Source of the DNA: an uncultured Clostridium sp.
GTDB taxonomy: Bacteria > Bacillota > Clostridia > TANB77 > CAG-508
DNA: 41,959 nt
Reading direction: 5' to 3'
NCBI GenBank assembly: GCA_900552555.1
Contig: URZW01000012.1
Coordinates: 1 to 41,959 of the forward strand
In this document: piece after piece, positions 1-8,085 of the stretch
How the letters are laid out: the number at the start of each line of letters is the position of its first letter
Position numbering within the stretch: position 1 is the first letter of the stretch
Program-made: the position numbers and the translations under genes
The notes under the pieces: generated by a model
The model's database searches: none
What the model saw: only the letters and a program-made list of their open reading frames with translations
Told to the model about the DNA's origin: nothing

Positions 1-74
1 ATTCTTTCCCTTCTTTCTAATACTATTTCTTATCTTTTATATAACTCTCTTTCAAATTACTAATTCTTGTTAGG

Positions 75-103
75 ATTATATAATAAAAGGTAGATAATTT
101 CAA
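75..103 (-). promoter_or_regulatory. sigma-A-type promoter reading out of the window
   Basis: On the minus strand TTGAAA (98-103) and TATAAT (75-80) are separated by 17 bases, a near-consensus vegetative promoter. It drives leftward and overlaps the hairpin at 89-116. A possible Shine-Dalgarno (AAGGGAAAG) appears near position 5, so the gene it serves probably starts just outside the window. The arrangement recurs at 7295-7334. Confidence 0.55.
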
Positions 104-116
104 CTGGTTATCTACC
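89..116 (-). terminator. hairpin, probable Rho-independent terminator
   Basis: GGTAGATAA (89-97) pairs perfectly with TTATCTACC (108-116). On the minus strand the stem is followed by TTTTATTA. It lies just after the small open frame ending at 121 and would end transcription of the operon at 290-1841. The same sequence contains the -35 of the promoter at 75-103, so terminator and next promoter are nested. Confidence 0.55.
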
Positions 117-120
117 CTAC

Positions 121-201
121 TTATTGTAATTTGTCTTTTTTATTTTCTTTAATATTTTCTTTACAATACTCTTTTATTCTATTTATTTTATTTTCACTCA
201 A
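121..201 (-). CDS. possible 26-aa charged small protein (TTG start)
   Basis: A 26-codon frame starts at TTG (199-201), seven bases after GGGAG, and stops at 121, right before the terminator hairpin. The peptide is rich in Lys, Asn and Glu and has no recognisable domain. The frame stays open upstream for about 25 more codons to near 280 without an ATG, so it may instead be the 3' remnant of a lost gene. What is seen is an SD, a start and a stop followed by a terminator; that it is translated is inference. I do not recognise a family. Confidence 0.3.
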   Translation of the reverse strand: MSENKINRIKEYCKENIKENKKDKLQ

Positions 202-289
202 ATTTGTACTCCCTTTAATATAATGTAATTTTATATTTTGTTTGTAATTATAATATGTTACATATATTTTTGATTTATATGATTTTAAT

Positions 290-799
290 TTATTTTAAGC
301 CTATAATATAGTTGTTTATTTTTTCAGATTGTTCCTGAATATCTGCAATGTATTTATCAAATATATCTGTTCTTATATTACATTTAGACTTTTTTTCTAA
401 AATTTTTCTTAATAGTTCAAATGAGTCTATGATATGATGCCTAAATTCATAACTATCTTCTATTCTATTAAACTCTAATGATTCTATAATCGCAAAAGAT
501 TTATCAAATGCATCTAATATTTCGTTCAAGAGTTCTTGGCTTATTTGAGAGTTGTTACTTTTGTAGTAAATGCTTAAATACATTCTATATTTTGAATATA
601 CTTCATCAAAGTTTAGACTAATATTTTCTTTGTCTAAAATAACTTTGGCAATATGAATGTAAAATGCTTTTATAAAAACATAAGTTAATGTTTTATCAAT
701 GTTTTGGTTTTCATTAAATTCCTCTAATATGTTATAAATACTATCTTCACTTAAGTCAAATAGCTCACTTGCAAAATCATTTGTTAAAATATTCTTCAT
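290..799 (-). CDS. hypothetical helical protein, partner of FUSC-like gene
   Basis: This encodes 169 residues of unknown function. I chose the ATG at 797-799 rather than an upstream Met because AAGGGAGAG lies at good distance before it. The sequence is acidic, predicted mostly helical, with no signal peptide or membrane segment and no motif that I recognise. It begins 19 bases after the FUSC-like gene ends, so the two are almost certainly co-transcribed, and it is followed by the small frame and hairpin near 89-201. A cytoplasmic partner or regulator of the transporter-like protein is the most that context suggests, and this is inference only. Confidence 0.75.
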   Translation of the reverse strand: MKNILTNDFASELFDLSEDSIYNILEEFNENQNIDKTLTYVFIKAFYIHIAKVILDKENISLNFDEVYSKYRMYLSIYYKSNNSQISQELLNEILDAFDKSFAIIESLEFNRIEDSYEFRHHIIDSFELLRKILEKKSKCNIRTDIFDKYIADIQEQSEKINNYIIGLK

Positions 800-818
800 T
801 TCTATCTCTCCCTTATAA

Positions 819-1841
819 CTAACCATTCTCATAACTTAAATTATGAGTACCTAATTTTCCCATTCTCCTGAACTTTCTTTTTAGCAAAGTAAAATATTTT
901 CTAAAATTAATTTTATTTATAATATATCCTAATACACATCCAAATATAATTAATAAAATTCTCAATTCTATTGCAGTACTTGTATCAAATAAAGCCGAAG
1001 CAGAACTAATTGCATTTACAGTAATAAATATTACTTGATACTTATAATCATTTATAAACGTATAAATATAATTTAAAATTATTGTAACAATCACATCATA
1101 TTTTTCTGGTACCAATGCTTGGAATAATATAGCAAAAACAATTGAACCAATTATTGTTGAAATTATTCTACTTATAAATCTTTTTTGAGTATTAGAAAAA
1201 TCAATTTGTGTTAAAGACATAACAGACATTGAAATCCACATAGTCTTTTTAACACCAAACAATGTACCAATCAACATCGCAATACTTACACCAATAGCCA
1301 TCTTTAAAGCTATAATAAACCTATTTGATGTTATACTCATACTCTTAAATGCTTGCTTAATTGTATCATGCTCCTTATTTGAATTTTTATTTTTAAAATA
1401 ATATACTAATGACACTATTACTCCACCTATAAGCAAACTTAACATTCTAGTTACAAAATCATGACCCTCTGCGGGATTTGACTGATTAAAAATGTAACAT
1501 AAAAGAAATGGCATATACGCCTTATATTCTGGTTTTGCTGATGGAATGTACATAATTAAGAATATTGTAATAAAGTTTACAATCAAACCTATTACTGGAT
1601 TTATTTGAGCCAACTTATTTGAAAATCCTATTTGTAAAAACATCAAAACAATAACAAATGGTGCTTGTTTTATATTAATTCCTATATCCATATACCAATA
1701 CATCATAGTTCCAATTAATACACATACCCATGTCAAAGAATTATTTGTACCAAATATTTGTGAAAATACGCCTACAAATAATGTAATAAAAACCAACTTT
1801 AATAAATTAGAAAATATACTTTTACGTGTTATTTTTTGCAT
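819..1841 (-). CDS. FUSC-family integral membrane protein (putative exporter)
   Basis: This is a 340-residue polytopic membrane protein. It shows two clusters of hydrophobic segments separated by a short polar stretch, and the second half contains the WISMSVMSL and RFISRIISTIIGS segments typical of fusaric-acid-resistance/aromatic-acid-exporter (FUSC) proteins. Bacterial relatives are thought to export small aromatic or toxic acids; the substrate here is unknown. The ATG at 1839-1841 follows AGAAAGAAGG and is preferred over the upstream Met. A consensus promoter with an overlapping palindrome lies just upstream (1910-1947), suggesting repression control. It is the first gene of a two-gene operon with the 169-aa protein. 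Confidence 0.8.
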   Translation of the reverse strand: MQKITRKSIFSNLLKLVFITLFVGVFSQIFGTNNSLTWVCVLIGTMMYWYMDIGINIKQAPFVIVLMFLQIGFSNKLAQINPVIGLIVNFITIFLIMYIPSAKPEYKAYMPFLLCYIFNQSNPAEGHDFVTRMLSLLIGGVIVSLVYYFKNKNSNKEHDTIKQAFKSMSITSNRFIIALKMAIGVSIAMLIGTLFGVKKTMWISMSVMSLTQIDFSNTQKRFISRIISTIIGSIVFAILFQALVPEKYDVIVTIILNYIYTFINDYKYQVIFITVNAISSASALFDTSTAIELRILLIIFGCVLGYIINKINFRKYFTLLKRKFRRMGKLGTHNLSYENG

Positions 1842-1909
1842 AAAATACCTTCTTTCTCGCAAAAATTATGGCTAATATTTACAAAAAAAATTAGCGCTCT
1901 GTAAAAACG

Positions 1910-1947
1910 ACTGCTAATATTTTATACCTATTTTTAGCAGTTGTCAA
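1910..1947 (-). promoter_or_regulatory. promoter of FUSC operon with overlapping palindromic operator
   Basis: On the minus strand TTGACA (1942-1947) and TAAAAT (1919-1924) are spaced by exactly 17 bases. ACTGCTAA (1910-1917) and TTAGCAGT (1934-1941) form a perfect 8-base inverted repeat straddling the -10 and the spacer, a classic repressor position. A second smaller dyad, GCTAAT/ATTAGC, sits at 1871-1895 downstream of the start site. The binding protein is not identifiable from sequence. Confidence 0.6.
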
Positions 1948-2026
1948 TTCAAAGTGCTAAATATTCACATAAATTTCACATTTAACTTTTCTATTTTCCC
2001 ATTCACCATTAACATATCTTTCCATA

Positions 2027-2671
2027 TTATTGATTAATCAAATTTATCCCTTTGATTGTTGGATACAGTAACTTTATAAAATCTGTTGCATCTTGTTTTG
2101 AGCCAACAACACTCCCATAATGAACTGGTATAGCAAATTTAGGTTTTATAATATTTATTAATTGTGCTGCCTCTTTAAAATCCATTGTATATGTCCCACC
2201 AACTGGAACAAATGCAACATCACATTTTACTTTTTTATTTTCTTCAGTAATATCAGTATCTCCTGCTATATAATACCTAACACCATTTATTTCTATAATA
2301 TAGCCTAGCCAATTATTTTCTTTTGGGTGAAAAGGCTTATTTGTATTATATGCTGGAACTGCCTCAACTTTTATTCCATCAATAATTTCTGTATCTCCTG
2401 AATCAAGCGTAAAAATGTTTTCTTGATTTATTCCTTTTTCAAGTAATTTAGGTAATAAATCATCAGGAATAACAAAAATAGAATTAAATTTTCTTACTTT
2501 ATCTATATCATCTTCAGAATAATGGTCATAATGGTCATGTGTTATAAAAATTATATCTGCATCATTATAATTTTTATCTATATGATATGGATCTATATAA
2601 ATAATTTTTTCTTTATTTATTTTTATACAACTATGGTATAAAACCTCTATATTATCAAGAATATTTATCAT
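2027..2671 (-). CDS. metallo-beta-lactamase-fold hydrolase (UlaG/UPF0173-like)
   Basis: This 214-residue cytoplasmic enzyme has the metallo-beta-lactamase fold. THDHYDH (residues 44-50) is the HxHxDH zinc motif. Further ligands are likely in the GDTD segment near residue 138 and the VPVHYG segment near 185. The size and the single short domain match the UlaG/UPF0173 group of metal-dependent hydrolases. Substrate cannot be told from sequence; lactonase or phosphodiesterase activity is possible. The start is the ATG eight bases after GGAGG. It has its own promoter (2695-2723) and stands alone between the FUSC operon and a pseudogene. Confidence 0.85.
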   Translation of the reverse strand: MINILDNIEVLYHSCIKINKEKIIYIDPYHIDKNYNDADIIFITHDHYDHYSEDDIDKVRKFNSIFVIPDDLLPKLLEKGINQENIFTLDSGDTEIIDGIKVEAVPAYNTNKPFHPKENNWLGYIIEINGVRYYIAGDTDITEENKKVKCDVAFVPVGGTYTMDFKEAAQLINIIKPKFAIPVHYGSVVGSKQDATDFIKLLYPTIKGINLINQ

Positions 2672-2694
2672 TTCTACTACCTCCATTTTTAGAT

Positions 2695-2723
2695 ATTATA
2701 ATATAAATAAATATACAAAACAA
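2695..2723 (-). promoter_or_regulatory. promoter of MBL-fold hydrolase gene
   Basis: TTGTTT (2718-2723) and TATAAT (2695-2700) on the minus strand are separated by 17 bases, ending 24 bases before the hydrolase start. No operator-like symmetry is visible. Confidence 0.55.
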
Positions 2724-2724
2724 A

Positions 2725-3093
2725 TTATTCTTCTTTTATAGCTATTATCAATTCATTTGGTTGTACCATCATATTTGCATTTTTATATGTAAATCTTGCA
2801 TGAGAAAAATAAACTTTATAATTTTTTATTTTCTAATTTAGTACGTGTCAAAGATAAAAATTTATCAGTATCTTGTTCAGATAAATTATTTTTTACTCTT
2901 ATTGAGTTTGATAATTCTATTCTTTTAAAATTTGCTTCTTTTAATTTTCCCAGTTGTTTCTCTGTCTTTTCTAAATTTTCTGATATTGGATAAACTGGTG
3001 TAAGAACGCAATTACCTTCTAAAGCCAATTTTCTGCTACTATCATCATTTCTTTTTGAAATTTTAAACTTCCACATATTGTTATTACTTTCAT
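2725..3093 (-). pseudogene. twice-frameshifted gene: DUF4406-like N-terminus, small-protein C-terminus
   Basis: Three frames must be joined. Frame one starts at ATG 3091-3093 after GGGAAG and reads MKVITICGSLKFQKEMM, a start typical of DUF4406/deoxyribosyltransferase-like proteins. Near 3018 one base appears missing and the reading continues with RKLALEGNCVLTPVYP and a KRIELSNS segment. Near 2816 an extra base in an A/T run breaks the frame; beyond it YKVYF and a tail ending NELIIAIKEE follow to a stop at 2725. The last 55 residues resemble the intact protein at 33889-34155 (NLSE, ENK, YKVYF, NE-IA-KE). The gene is therefore broken, and may be a fusion of two families through a deletion. A strong promoter (3133-3161) still precedes it. 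Confidence 0.7.
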
Positions 3094-3132
3094 TTTTTAT
3101 ATCTTCCCTACAACTTACTATTTATCATTACG

Positions 3133-3161
3133 ATTATACAAAAAAGACCACTATATTTCAA
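3133..3161 (-). promoter_or_regulatory. consensus promoter ahead of the 2725-3093 pseudogene
   Basis: TTGAAA (3156-3161), 17 bases, TATAAT (3133-3138) on the minus strand, about 40 bases before the ATG at 3093. It is one of the best promoter matches in the window, although the gene behind it is disrupted. Confidence 0.6.
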
Positions 3162-3191
3162 GTATCCTTAAAGTAATATCTTACTATTTTA

Positions 3192-4427
3192 TTAACTTTG
3201 TTTTTCCTTATACATTTTAATAATATCTTTAATACTCATCTTTGTACCATAGTTCAGTATTGCATTTGAATATATCTTTATAGCAACATTAGCAATAACA
3301 ATTATTGTAATAACTAAAATCACAATTGACATTATTACATCTGTAGAATTTGCAAGTCCCATCATAATTCTAAACGGCATGCAAAATGGTGATGATATTG
3401 GAAACAATGAAGCAAATAAATTAAGTTTGCTTGTAGGATTCATCATAGTAAAATATGATAAATAAAATCCAATTACCGCTAGTATTGCAACAGGCGAATT
3501 AGCAGATTGTATATCTTCTGGTTTGCTTACTGTAGAGCCTGTTAATGCATATAATAAAGCATAAGCCAAATATCCTAATATAAAATAAATCGCAGTCATT
3601 ATTCCTAAATATGGTGTTATATTAGACATATCCAAAACAGAATCTAATACCCCTGGTTCTAAAAATGTTTTTGCACTTATTAAAGCTGTTGCAACTATTA
3701 ATATCATTTGAGCTAAACCAACTAGCCCTATTCCAATTGTTTTTCCAAGTACTATTGTCTTAGGGCTTGTAGACGTTACAAGTGTTTCAATTATTTTTGA
3801 AGTTTTTTCTGTTGTTATTGAACTTGATACTTGATATGCACAAAAGTATATCGCATAAAATAACACCATTGACATTAGCATCATTACAAAAATATTTCCG
3901 CTCGCACTTTTTTCTTCTGTTTGTTCTATGCTAAATTCAAAGTTTGGAGTAATTGATTGTAATTGTTGTTCTGTTAATCCTAATTTTGATATTTTTAAGT
4001 TAGAGTATAGTGATGTTAATGCATTCATGCATCCTTCTGGTACTTCGCTCATCATTGTTTTATTTTCTACAATATATGATACTTTTATTTTTTCATTTTC
4101 TGGATTTATAATTATTGCTTCTTTTATTTCTTTATCTTCTATTTTTTCCTTTACATCTTCAAATTTTAAATCCTCATTTGTTATTTCAACCTCATAACCT
4201 AAATCCATCTTTTTTAAGTTTTCTAATGTTCCTTCAAATACATTTTTACTGTCTATTACTAATAGTTTATCTCCAGAATTTTCTCCGTTAAGGCTTTTTA
4301 TTAATTGGGGTATATTAAAACCAATTACTATAAAAATCAAAATAATTAATGTTGATATTATAAATGACTTTCTTTTAACCATATCTCTCATTGTAAATTT
4401 CATTACTGTTAAAATATCTCTCATCAT
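3192..4427 (-). CDS. NatB/YhaP-type ABC-2 exporter permease
   Basis: This 411-residue membrane protein has one N-terminal transmembrane segment (about residues 22-44), a large polar domain of about 130 residues, then about five to six membrane segments. That is the layout of the ABC2_membrane_3 group, which includes NatB and YhaP. The segment SSSITTEKTSKIIETLVTS is the conserved cytoplasmic motif of this group. It is translated from an ATG overlapping the stop of the ATPase gene (TAATG), so the two are translationally coupled and form one exporter. Sodium, peptide or lipid export has been proposed for relatives; the substrate here is not known. Confidence 0.88.
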   Translation of the reverse strand: MMRDILTVMKFTMRDMVKRKSFIISTLIILIFIVIGFNIPQLIKSLNGENSGDKLLVIDSKNVFEGTLENLKKMDLGYEVEITNEDLKFEDVKEKIEDKEIKEAIIINPENEKIKVSYIVENKTMMSEVPEGCMNALTSLYSNLKISKLGLTEQQLQSITPNFEFSIEQTEEKSASGNIFVMMLMSMVLFYAIYFCAYQVSSSITTEKTSKIIETLVTSTSPKTIVLGKTIGIGLVGLAQMILIVATALISAKTFLEPGVLDSVLDMSNITPYLGIMTAIYFILGYLAYALLYALTGSTVSKPEDIQSANSPVAILAVIGFYLSYFTMMNPTSKLNLFASLFPISSPFCMPFRIMMGLANSTDVIMSIVILVITIIVIANVAIKIYSNAILNYGTKMSIKDIIKMYKEKQS

Positions 4428-5317
4428 TATTCACCTACCTTTTCTATAAAAATATCGTTTAGTGTAGGTTTCTTAATTTCAAATTTGTCAATATTAATTC
4501 CATCTGCAACAAGTTTATTTAATAATTTATGTGCTTTTTCTTCATCTGATATTTTTATAACATAGTTATTATTTGTTTCAGTTTCTACACTTAAGTTAAG
4601 CTCTTCAATATATTTTTTTATATCTTGCTTTACATCTATTTCTACTCTATTTGCCGGATATTTTTCTTTTATTTCTTTTAGATTTCCTTGTAGCACAGTT
4701 TTTCCTTTATTTAATATTAAAATATCGCTACAAAATTCTTCAATTGTTGCCATTTGGTGTGCAGACATTATTATGTATTTTCCATTTCTTATTAAATCAA
4801 TTATAATATTTTTTAATATTTCAGTATTAACTGGATCTAATCCACTGAAAGGTTCATCTAATACAACTAATTCTGGATCATGTATAATTGCTGTCATAAA
4901 TTGTATTTTTTGTTGATTTCCTTTTGATAATTTCTCAGCAGGCATTTGTAGATATTCTTCCACTTTTAGTTCTTTGGCCCATTTTTTTATTGACCTTATT
5001 GTCTCGTCTTTTTGCATTCCTTTTAATTCTGCAAAATACATTAATTGATCAAATATTTTAGTTTTTGGATATACTCCTCTTTCTTCTGGTAGGTAGCCAA
5101 ACCTGACAGATTTTCTATCTACGCTTTTTCCCTTCCAAGTAATTTCTCCACTATCCTTTTTAATAATTCCAAGTAACATTCTAATTGTCGTTGTCTTTCC
5201 GGCTCCATTAGTTCCAAGCAAACCATATACTCCTGGTTCTGTTAAAGTAAAGGAAATATTGTCTACAGCTTTCTTTCCCACAAATGACTTGGATACATTT
5301 TTTAATACTAAGCTCAT
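4427..5317 (-). CDS. NatA/YhaQ-type ABC exporter ATPase
   Basis: This is a 296-residue ATP-binding subunit. It shows Walker A GTNGAGKT near residue 36, the signature LSKGNQQK near 140, Walker B VVLDEPFSGLD near 160 and a switch histidine in SAHQM near 190. A C-terminal region of about 90 residues follows, as in NatA/YhaQ/CcmA-type exporters. The start is taken at the ATG following AGGAAGGGG; the longer frame to 5344 would bury that SD. It powers the permease encoded directly downstream with a one-base overlap. The DUF975-CmpB gene ends 40 bases upstream and may belong to the same transcript. Confidence 0.9.
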   Translation of the reverse strand: MSLVLKNVSKSFVGKKAVDNISFTLTEPGVYGLLGTNGAGKTTTIRMLLGIIKKDSGEITWKGKSVDRKSVRFGYLPEERGVYPKTKIFDQLMYFAELKGMQKDETIRSIKKWAKELKVEEYLQMPAEKLSKGNQQKIQFMTAIIHDPELVVLDEPFSGLDPVNTEILKNIIIDLIRNGKYIIMSAHQMATIEEFCSDILILNKGKTVLQGNLKEIKEKYPANRVEIDVKQDIKKYIEELNLSVETETNNNYVIKISDEEKAHKLLNKLVADGINIDKFEIKKPTLNDIFIEKVGE

Positions 5318-5357
5318 TGCTCTTTCCCCTTCCTTTATTTTCAATTATATTGTAATA

Positions 5358-6920
5358 TTATTCTGTTTGATAAACAGTCTCTGTAATCCCTTCTCCTACA
5401 TTAGGATTTTTAGACGAATATATATTATCAATAACAATTAATGACAACAATATTGTGCAAATAACTATTTTTGTCTTTGTATTAATTTTCTGAATCATTC
5501 TTTCTAAAAAAGGTGCAACTATATATACACATAAAGATCCGCCTAGTCCAAAAAATATACTACATTCTAAACATATTCTTCCATTGATATTTAAAAAGTT
5601 TCCTGTATAATCCCAATATCTTAATCCTTTTGTTTGTTCTAGATACCAAGATGTTATATATTCAATAATGCTACATAGACTCATTATAACAAAAAAAGTT
5701 AGCATAGGGTTTTTTAACATTTCTCTAAACTTTTTAAATCTTGTTAGCATAACAATTATTGTACATCCCCACCCATAAATAGGTAGCCATGGGCCGTGTA
5801 AAACACCTCTATTAACAAGTTTTCCATCTCTAAACAAGAATAAGTTAACTTCCCATAACCATCCCAAAAAAGAAAAGATAAAGAAAAATAATATAATTGA
5901 TGTTATTTCATATTTTTTATTATAATCAATTTTAATTTTTTTTCGTTCAATTTCATATATATCTGGGTACTTGTCTAAATCATTTATTTCAAATAATTTG
6001 TCATCATTTAATAATTCAAATTTATATTTCTTATTTTTTATATACTCGTTTCTTAAATCTTTATATAATATTGTATATGTTGATGTATAATAAGGAGATA
6101 CATAAATTCCTAAAATTCCAAAAGTAATGTACTGTAAAATACACCATCCTAAAAATGACACATCTAATTTAAAGGCTTGGAATTTATTTCCATTCATCAT
6201 CTCTTCTGATATTTTTATTGCATCTTTAGCTGTTATATTTGGATTTTCTGCAATTACATAAGTAACCATTTTATAAGAATAATTTTTTATAATTCCACCA
6301 ACTATTGTAAGATTCCATAAAAATTTCTTTATTTCCATTAATAACAGTGCTTTTACTGAACCTAAATATCTTCCTTTTTTAAATGCATATGTCAGTCTTT
6401 TTATTCTTGTTTTTTTATAATTGATACTTTCTAAATATATTCTTGTTTCACCGACTCTTATTGGATATACTATAAATATTCGTATCAATATTCCTATAAT
6501 TGATGCAGCTATTACAACTATACTTTTAATTATGTGACTATTTTCATAATGCATAATAGCATTAAATGTATTTTGCAATTGTTGTTGTCCTTTTGTAATA
6601 ATATTAAAAGTTGTATAAATTGCACCTTTTGTTACATTATGTCTTTCATTGTATTCATTTATCAAATTAGTTACATTTCCTGTAAATAATTGAGATAGCA
6701 TTTTGTCTGTCCAATCATTTATTATAAAATTTTGTGAAGTATTTTTATTTTCATTATTTATAATATGGTTATATATTATTTTTAAATTGGAAAATCCATC
6801 GTTATTTATCATATATCTTCCAATTATTATAGACATAAACATACCTAAGAATAATAATGTCCATAAATTGTTTTTTAGCATCTTTCTTGCATTCTTTTTT
6901 ATTTCTTTTATATTCCACAT
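5358..6920 (-). CDS. DUF975 - CmpB (PF06541-type) membrane fusion protein
   Basis: This 520-residue integral membrane protein has two parts. Residues 1-320 match DUF975: an N-terminal amphipathic start with an early membrane segment, a central GETRIYLES region and the ENPNITAKDAIKISEEMMNG signature before FLGW. Residues 340-500 match the CmpB/putative type IV ABC-transporter membrane family, with FLGWLWEV, RGVLHGPWLPIYGWG and the SIIEYITSWYLE segment. The two families are often neighbouring or separate; here they form one chain with an intact frame. An SD (AGGTGAT) precedes the ATG. Function is unknown for both families. Its position before natAB suggests a membrane or envelope role. Confidence 0.82.
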   Translation of the reverse strand: MWNIKEIKKNARKMLKNNLWTLLFLGMFMSIIIGRYMINNDGFSNLKIIYNHIINNENKNTSQNFIINDWTDKMLSQLFTGNVTNLINEYNERHNVTKGAIYTTFNIITKGQQQLQNTFNAIMHYENSHIIKSIVVIAASIIGILIRIFIVYPIRVGETRIYLESINYKKTRIKRLTYAFKKGRYLGSVKALLLMEIKKFLWNLTIVGGIIKNYSYKMVTYVIAENPNITAKDAIKISEEMMNGNKFQAFKLDVSFLGWCILQYITFGILGIYVSPYYTSTYTILYKDLRNEYIKNKKYKFELLNDDKLFEINDLDKYPDIYEIERKKIKIDYNKKYEITSIILFFFIFSFLGWLWEVNLFLFRDGKLVNRGVLHGPWLPIYGWGCTIIVMLTRFKKFREMLKNPMLTFFVIMSLCSIIEYITSWYLEQTKGLRYWDYTGNFLNINGRICLECSIFFGLGGSLCVYIVAPFLERMIQKINTKTKIVICTILLSLIVIDNIYSSKNPNVGEGITETVYQTE

Positions 6921-6947
6921 GTTATCACCTTTTATTTTTATTTATAA

Positions 6948-7298
6948 TTACTTTTCTAACCTCATATACAAAATTGGATATGGATTTCCTTGTTCGGCAA
7001 GTTCTGCTCTTTTGTACGTTTTAAATCCCATATGCTCATAAAATCCTTTCGCATTTGGATTTTGTTCATTTACTGTAAGTTCATTAACATCATATTTTTC
7101 TATACCGTATTTTAATAATTGCTTTCCTAGTCCTTTTCCTCTTTCACTGTTTTTAATAAATAGCATTTCAAGTTTTGCTCCTTCAATTCCCATAAAAGCA
7201 ATTGGTGTATGATTTTCATTTTCCATAATTATTAAATGTTCTATTTCTTTTAATGCTTGTGGCACATATTCTTTTATGTTTTTTATTTTTTCAAATTA
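6948..7298 (-). pseudogene. N-terminally truncated GNAT acetyltransferase
   Basis: Codons from 7265 down encode the acetyl-CoA-binding half of a GNAT enzyme: MLFIKNSERGKGLGKQLLKY is the beta4-alpha3 pyrophosphate loop (RGKGLG), and NPNAKGFYEHMGF is the C-terminal motif. About 40 N-terminal residues that a complete GNAT domain needs are missing. The frame is open only as far as 7298, where it meets the hairpin/promoter repeat. The only start is a GTG at 7263-7265 without SD. A consensus promoter (7295-7323) sits exactly at the breakpoint, so a shortened product might still be transcribed. I treat it as a remnant. Confidence 0.65.
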
Positions 7299-7334
7299 TA
7301 TACTAAAAGACAGATAATTGCAATCAATTATCTG
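7295..7334 (-). terminator. PAP2 terminator hairpin nested with a promoter (copy 2 of repeat)
   Basis: CAGATAATTG (7311-7320) and CAATTATCTG (7325-7334) form a perfect 10-base stem with a 4-base loop. On the minus strand it is followed by TCTTTTAG, ending the PAP2 gene. Within it TTGCAA (7318-7323), 17 bases and TATAAT (7295-7300) form a promoter for the truncated GNAT. The whole block resembles 72-116 in sequence and organisation. Confidence 0.6.
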
Positions 7335-7342
7335 CCACATTT

Positions 7343-7984
7343 TTAATCTTTTTCAATAATGAACTTATTAACTGTACTTATAAATAAAATCAAATAAGAA
7401 ATTGATACTAAAAATCCACCTAAAACATCACTTGTATAATGCACGCCTAAATAAATTCTACTTACACCGATGGTGCAAATCAAAATGCTCAAAAGTACAA
7501 TCGAAATCCATTTAATGTATTTATTTTTTACATATTTATAAATCAAATATATAAGATATCCATAAAATGCCATACTTACCATAGAATGGCCTGATGGAAA
7601 ACTGTATCCCGTTTCTTCGATTATTCTAAATTCAGTAGGACGTGGTCTTTGTAATATTCTTTTTAACAATTGATTTAATACAGTAATTATTACTAAATTC
7701 GAAAATATGGATAATCCTATTTTTTTATTTTTTATTAATATAATCAATATTACTGTCAATGTTATTAAAAATATTGCTCCACCAAAGTTTGTGATAAATT
7801 TGGCTATAGGTGTTGCAAAATCTGATATTAAAAGTGTTGATATTATTTTGTATCCAATTATATCTCCATTCATTATTTCTTTATTGAATACATCTTCTGC
7901 TAATGCTAAAAATCCGATTAATGCTATAAATAACACAAGCCATTTAAAGTTTTTCTTCATAAATTCTTTTGTTTTTTCTTTCAT
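7343..7984 (-). CDS. PAP2-family membrane lipid phosphatase
   Basis: This 213-residue membrane phosphatase has about five to six membrane segments. The three catalytic motifs of the PAP2/phosphatidic-acid-phosphatase superfamily are intact: KX6RP at residues 108-116, PSGH at 130-133 (acid histidine) and SRX5HX3D at 175-186. Relatives dephosphorylate phosphatidate, phosphatidylglycerophosphate or undecaprenyl pyrophosphate at the outer face of the membrane, the last giving bacitracin tolerance. The exact substrate is not decided by these motifs. AGGAGG lies 11 bases before the ATG. A perfect terminator follows the stop, so it is probably monocistronic. Confidence 0.9.
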   Translation of the reverse strand: MKEKTKEFMKKNFKWLVLFIALIGFLALAEDVFNKEIMNGDIIGYKIISTLLISDFATPIAKFITNFGGAIFLITLTVILIILIKNKKIGLSIFSNLVIITVLNQLLKRILQRPRPTEFRIIEETGYSFPSGHSMVSMAFYGYLIYLIYKYVKNKYIKWISIVLLSILICTIGVSRIYLGVHYTSDVLGGFLVSISYLILFISTVNKFIIEKD

Positions 7985-8085
7985 TTTTTAATAATTTCCT
8001 CCTAATATTTATATATATATTAATTAGACTTTCTGTAAAAATTAATGTTAATGTAGAACCTTTACTTTATTTTTTTGACAAACAG

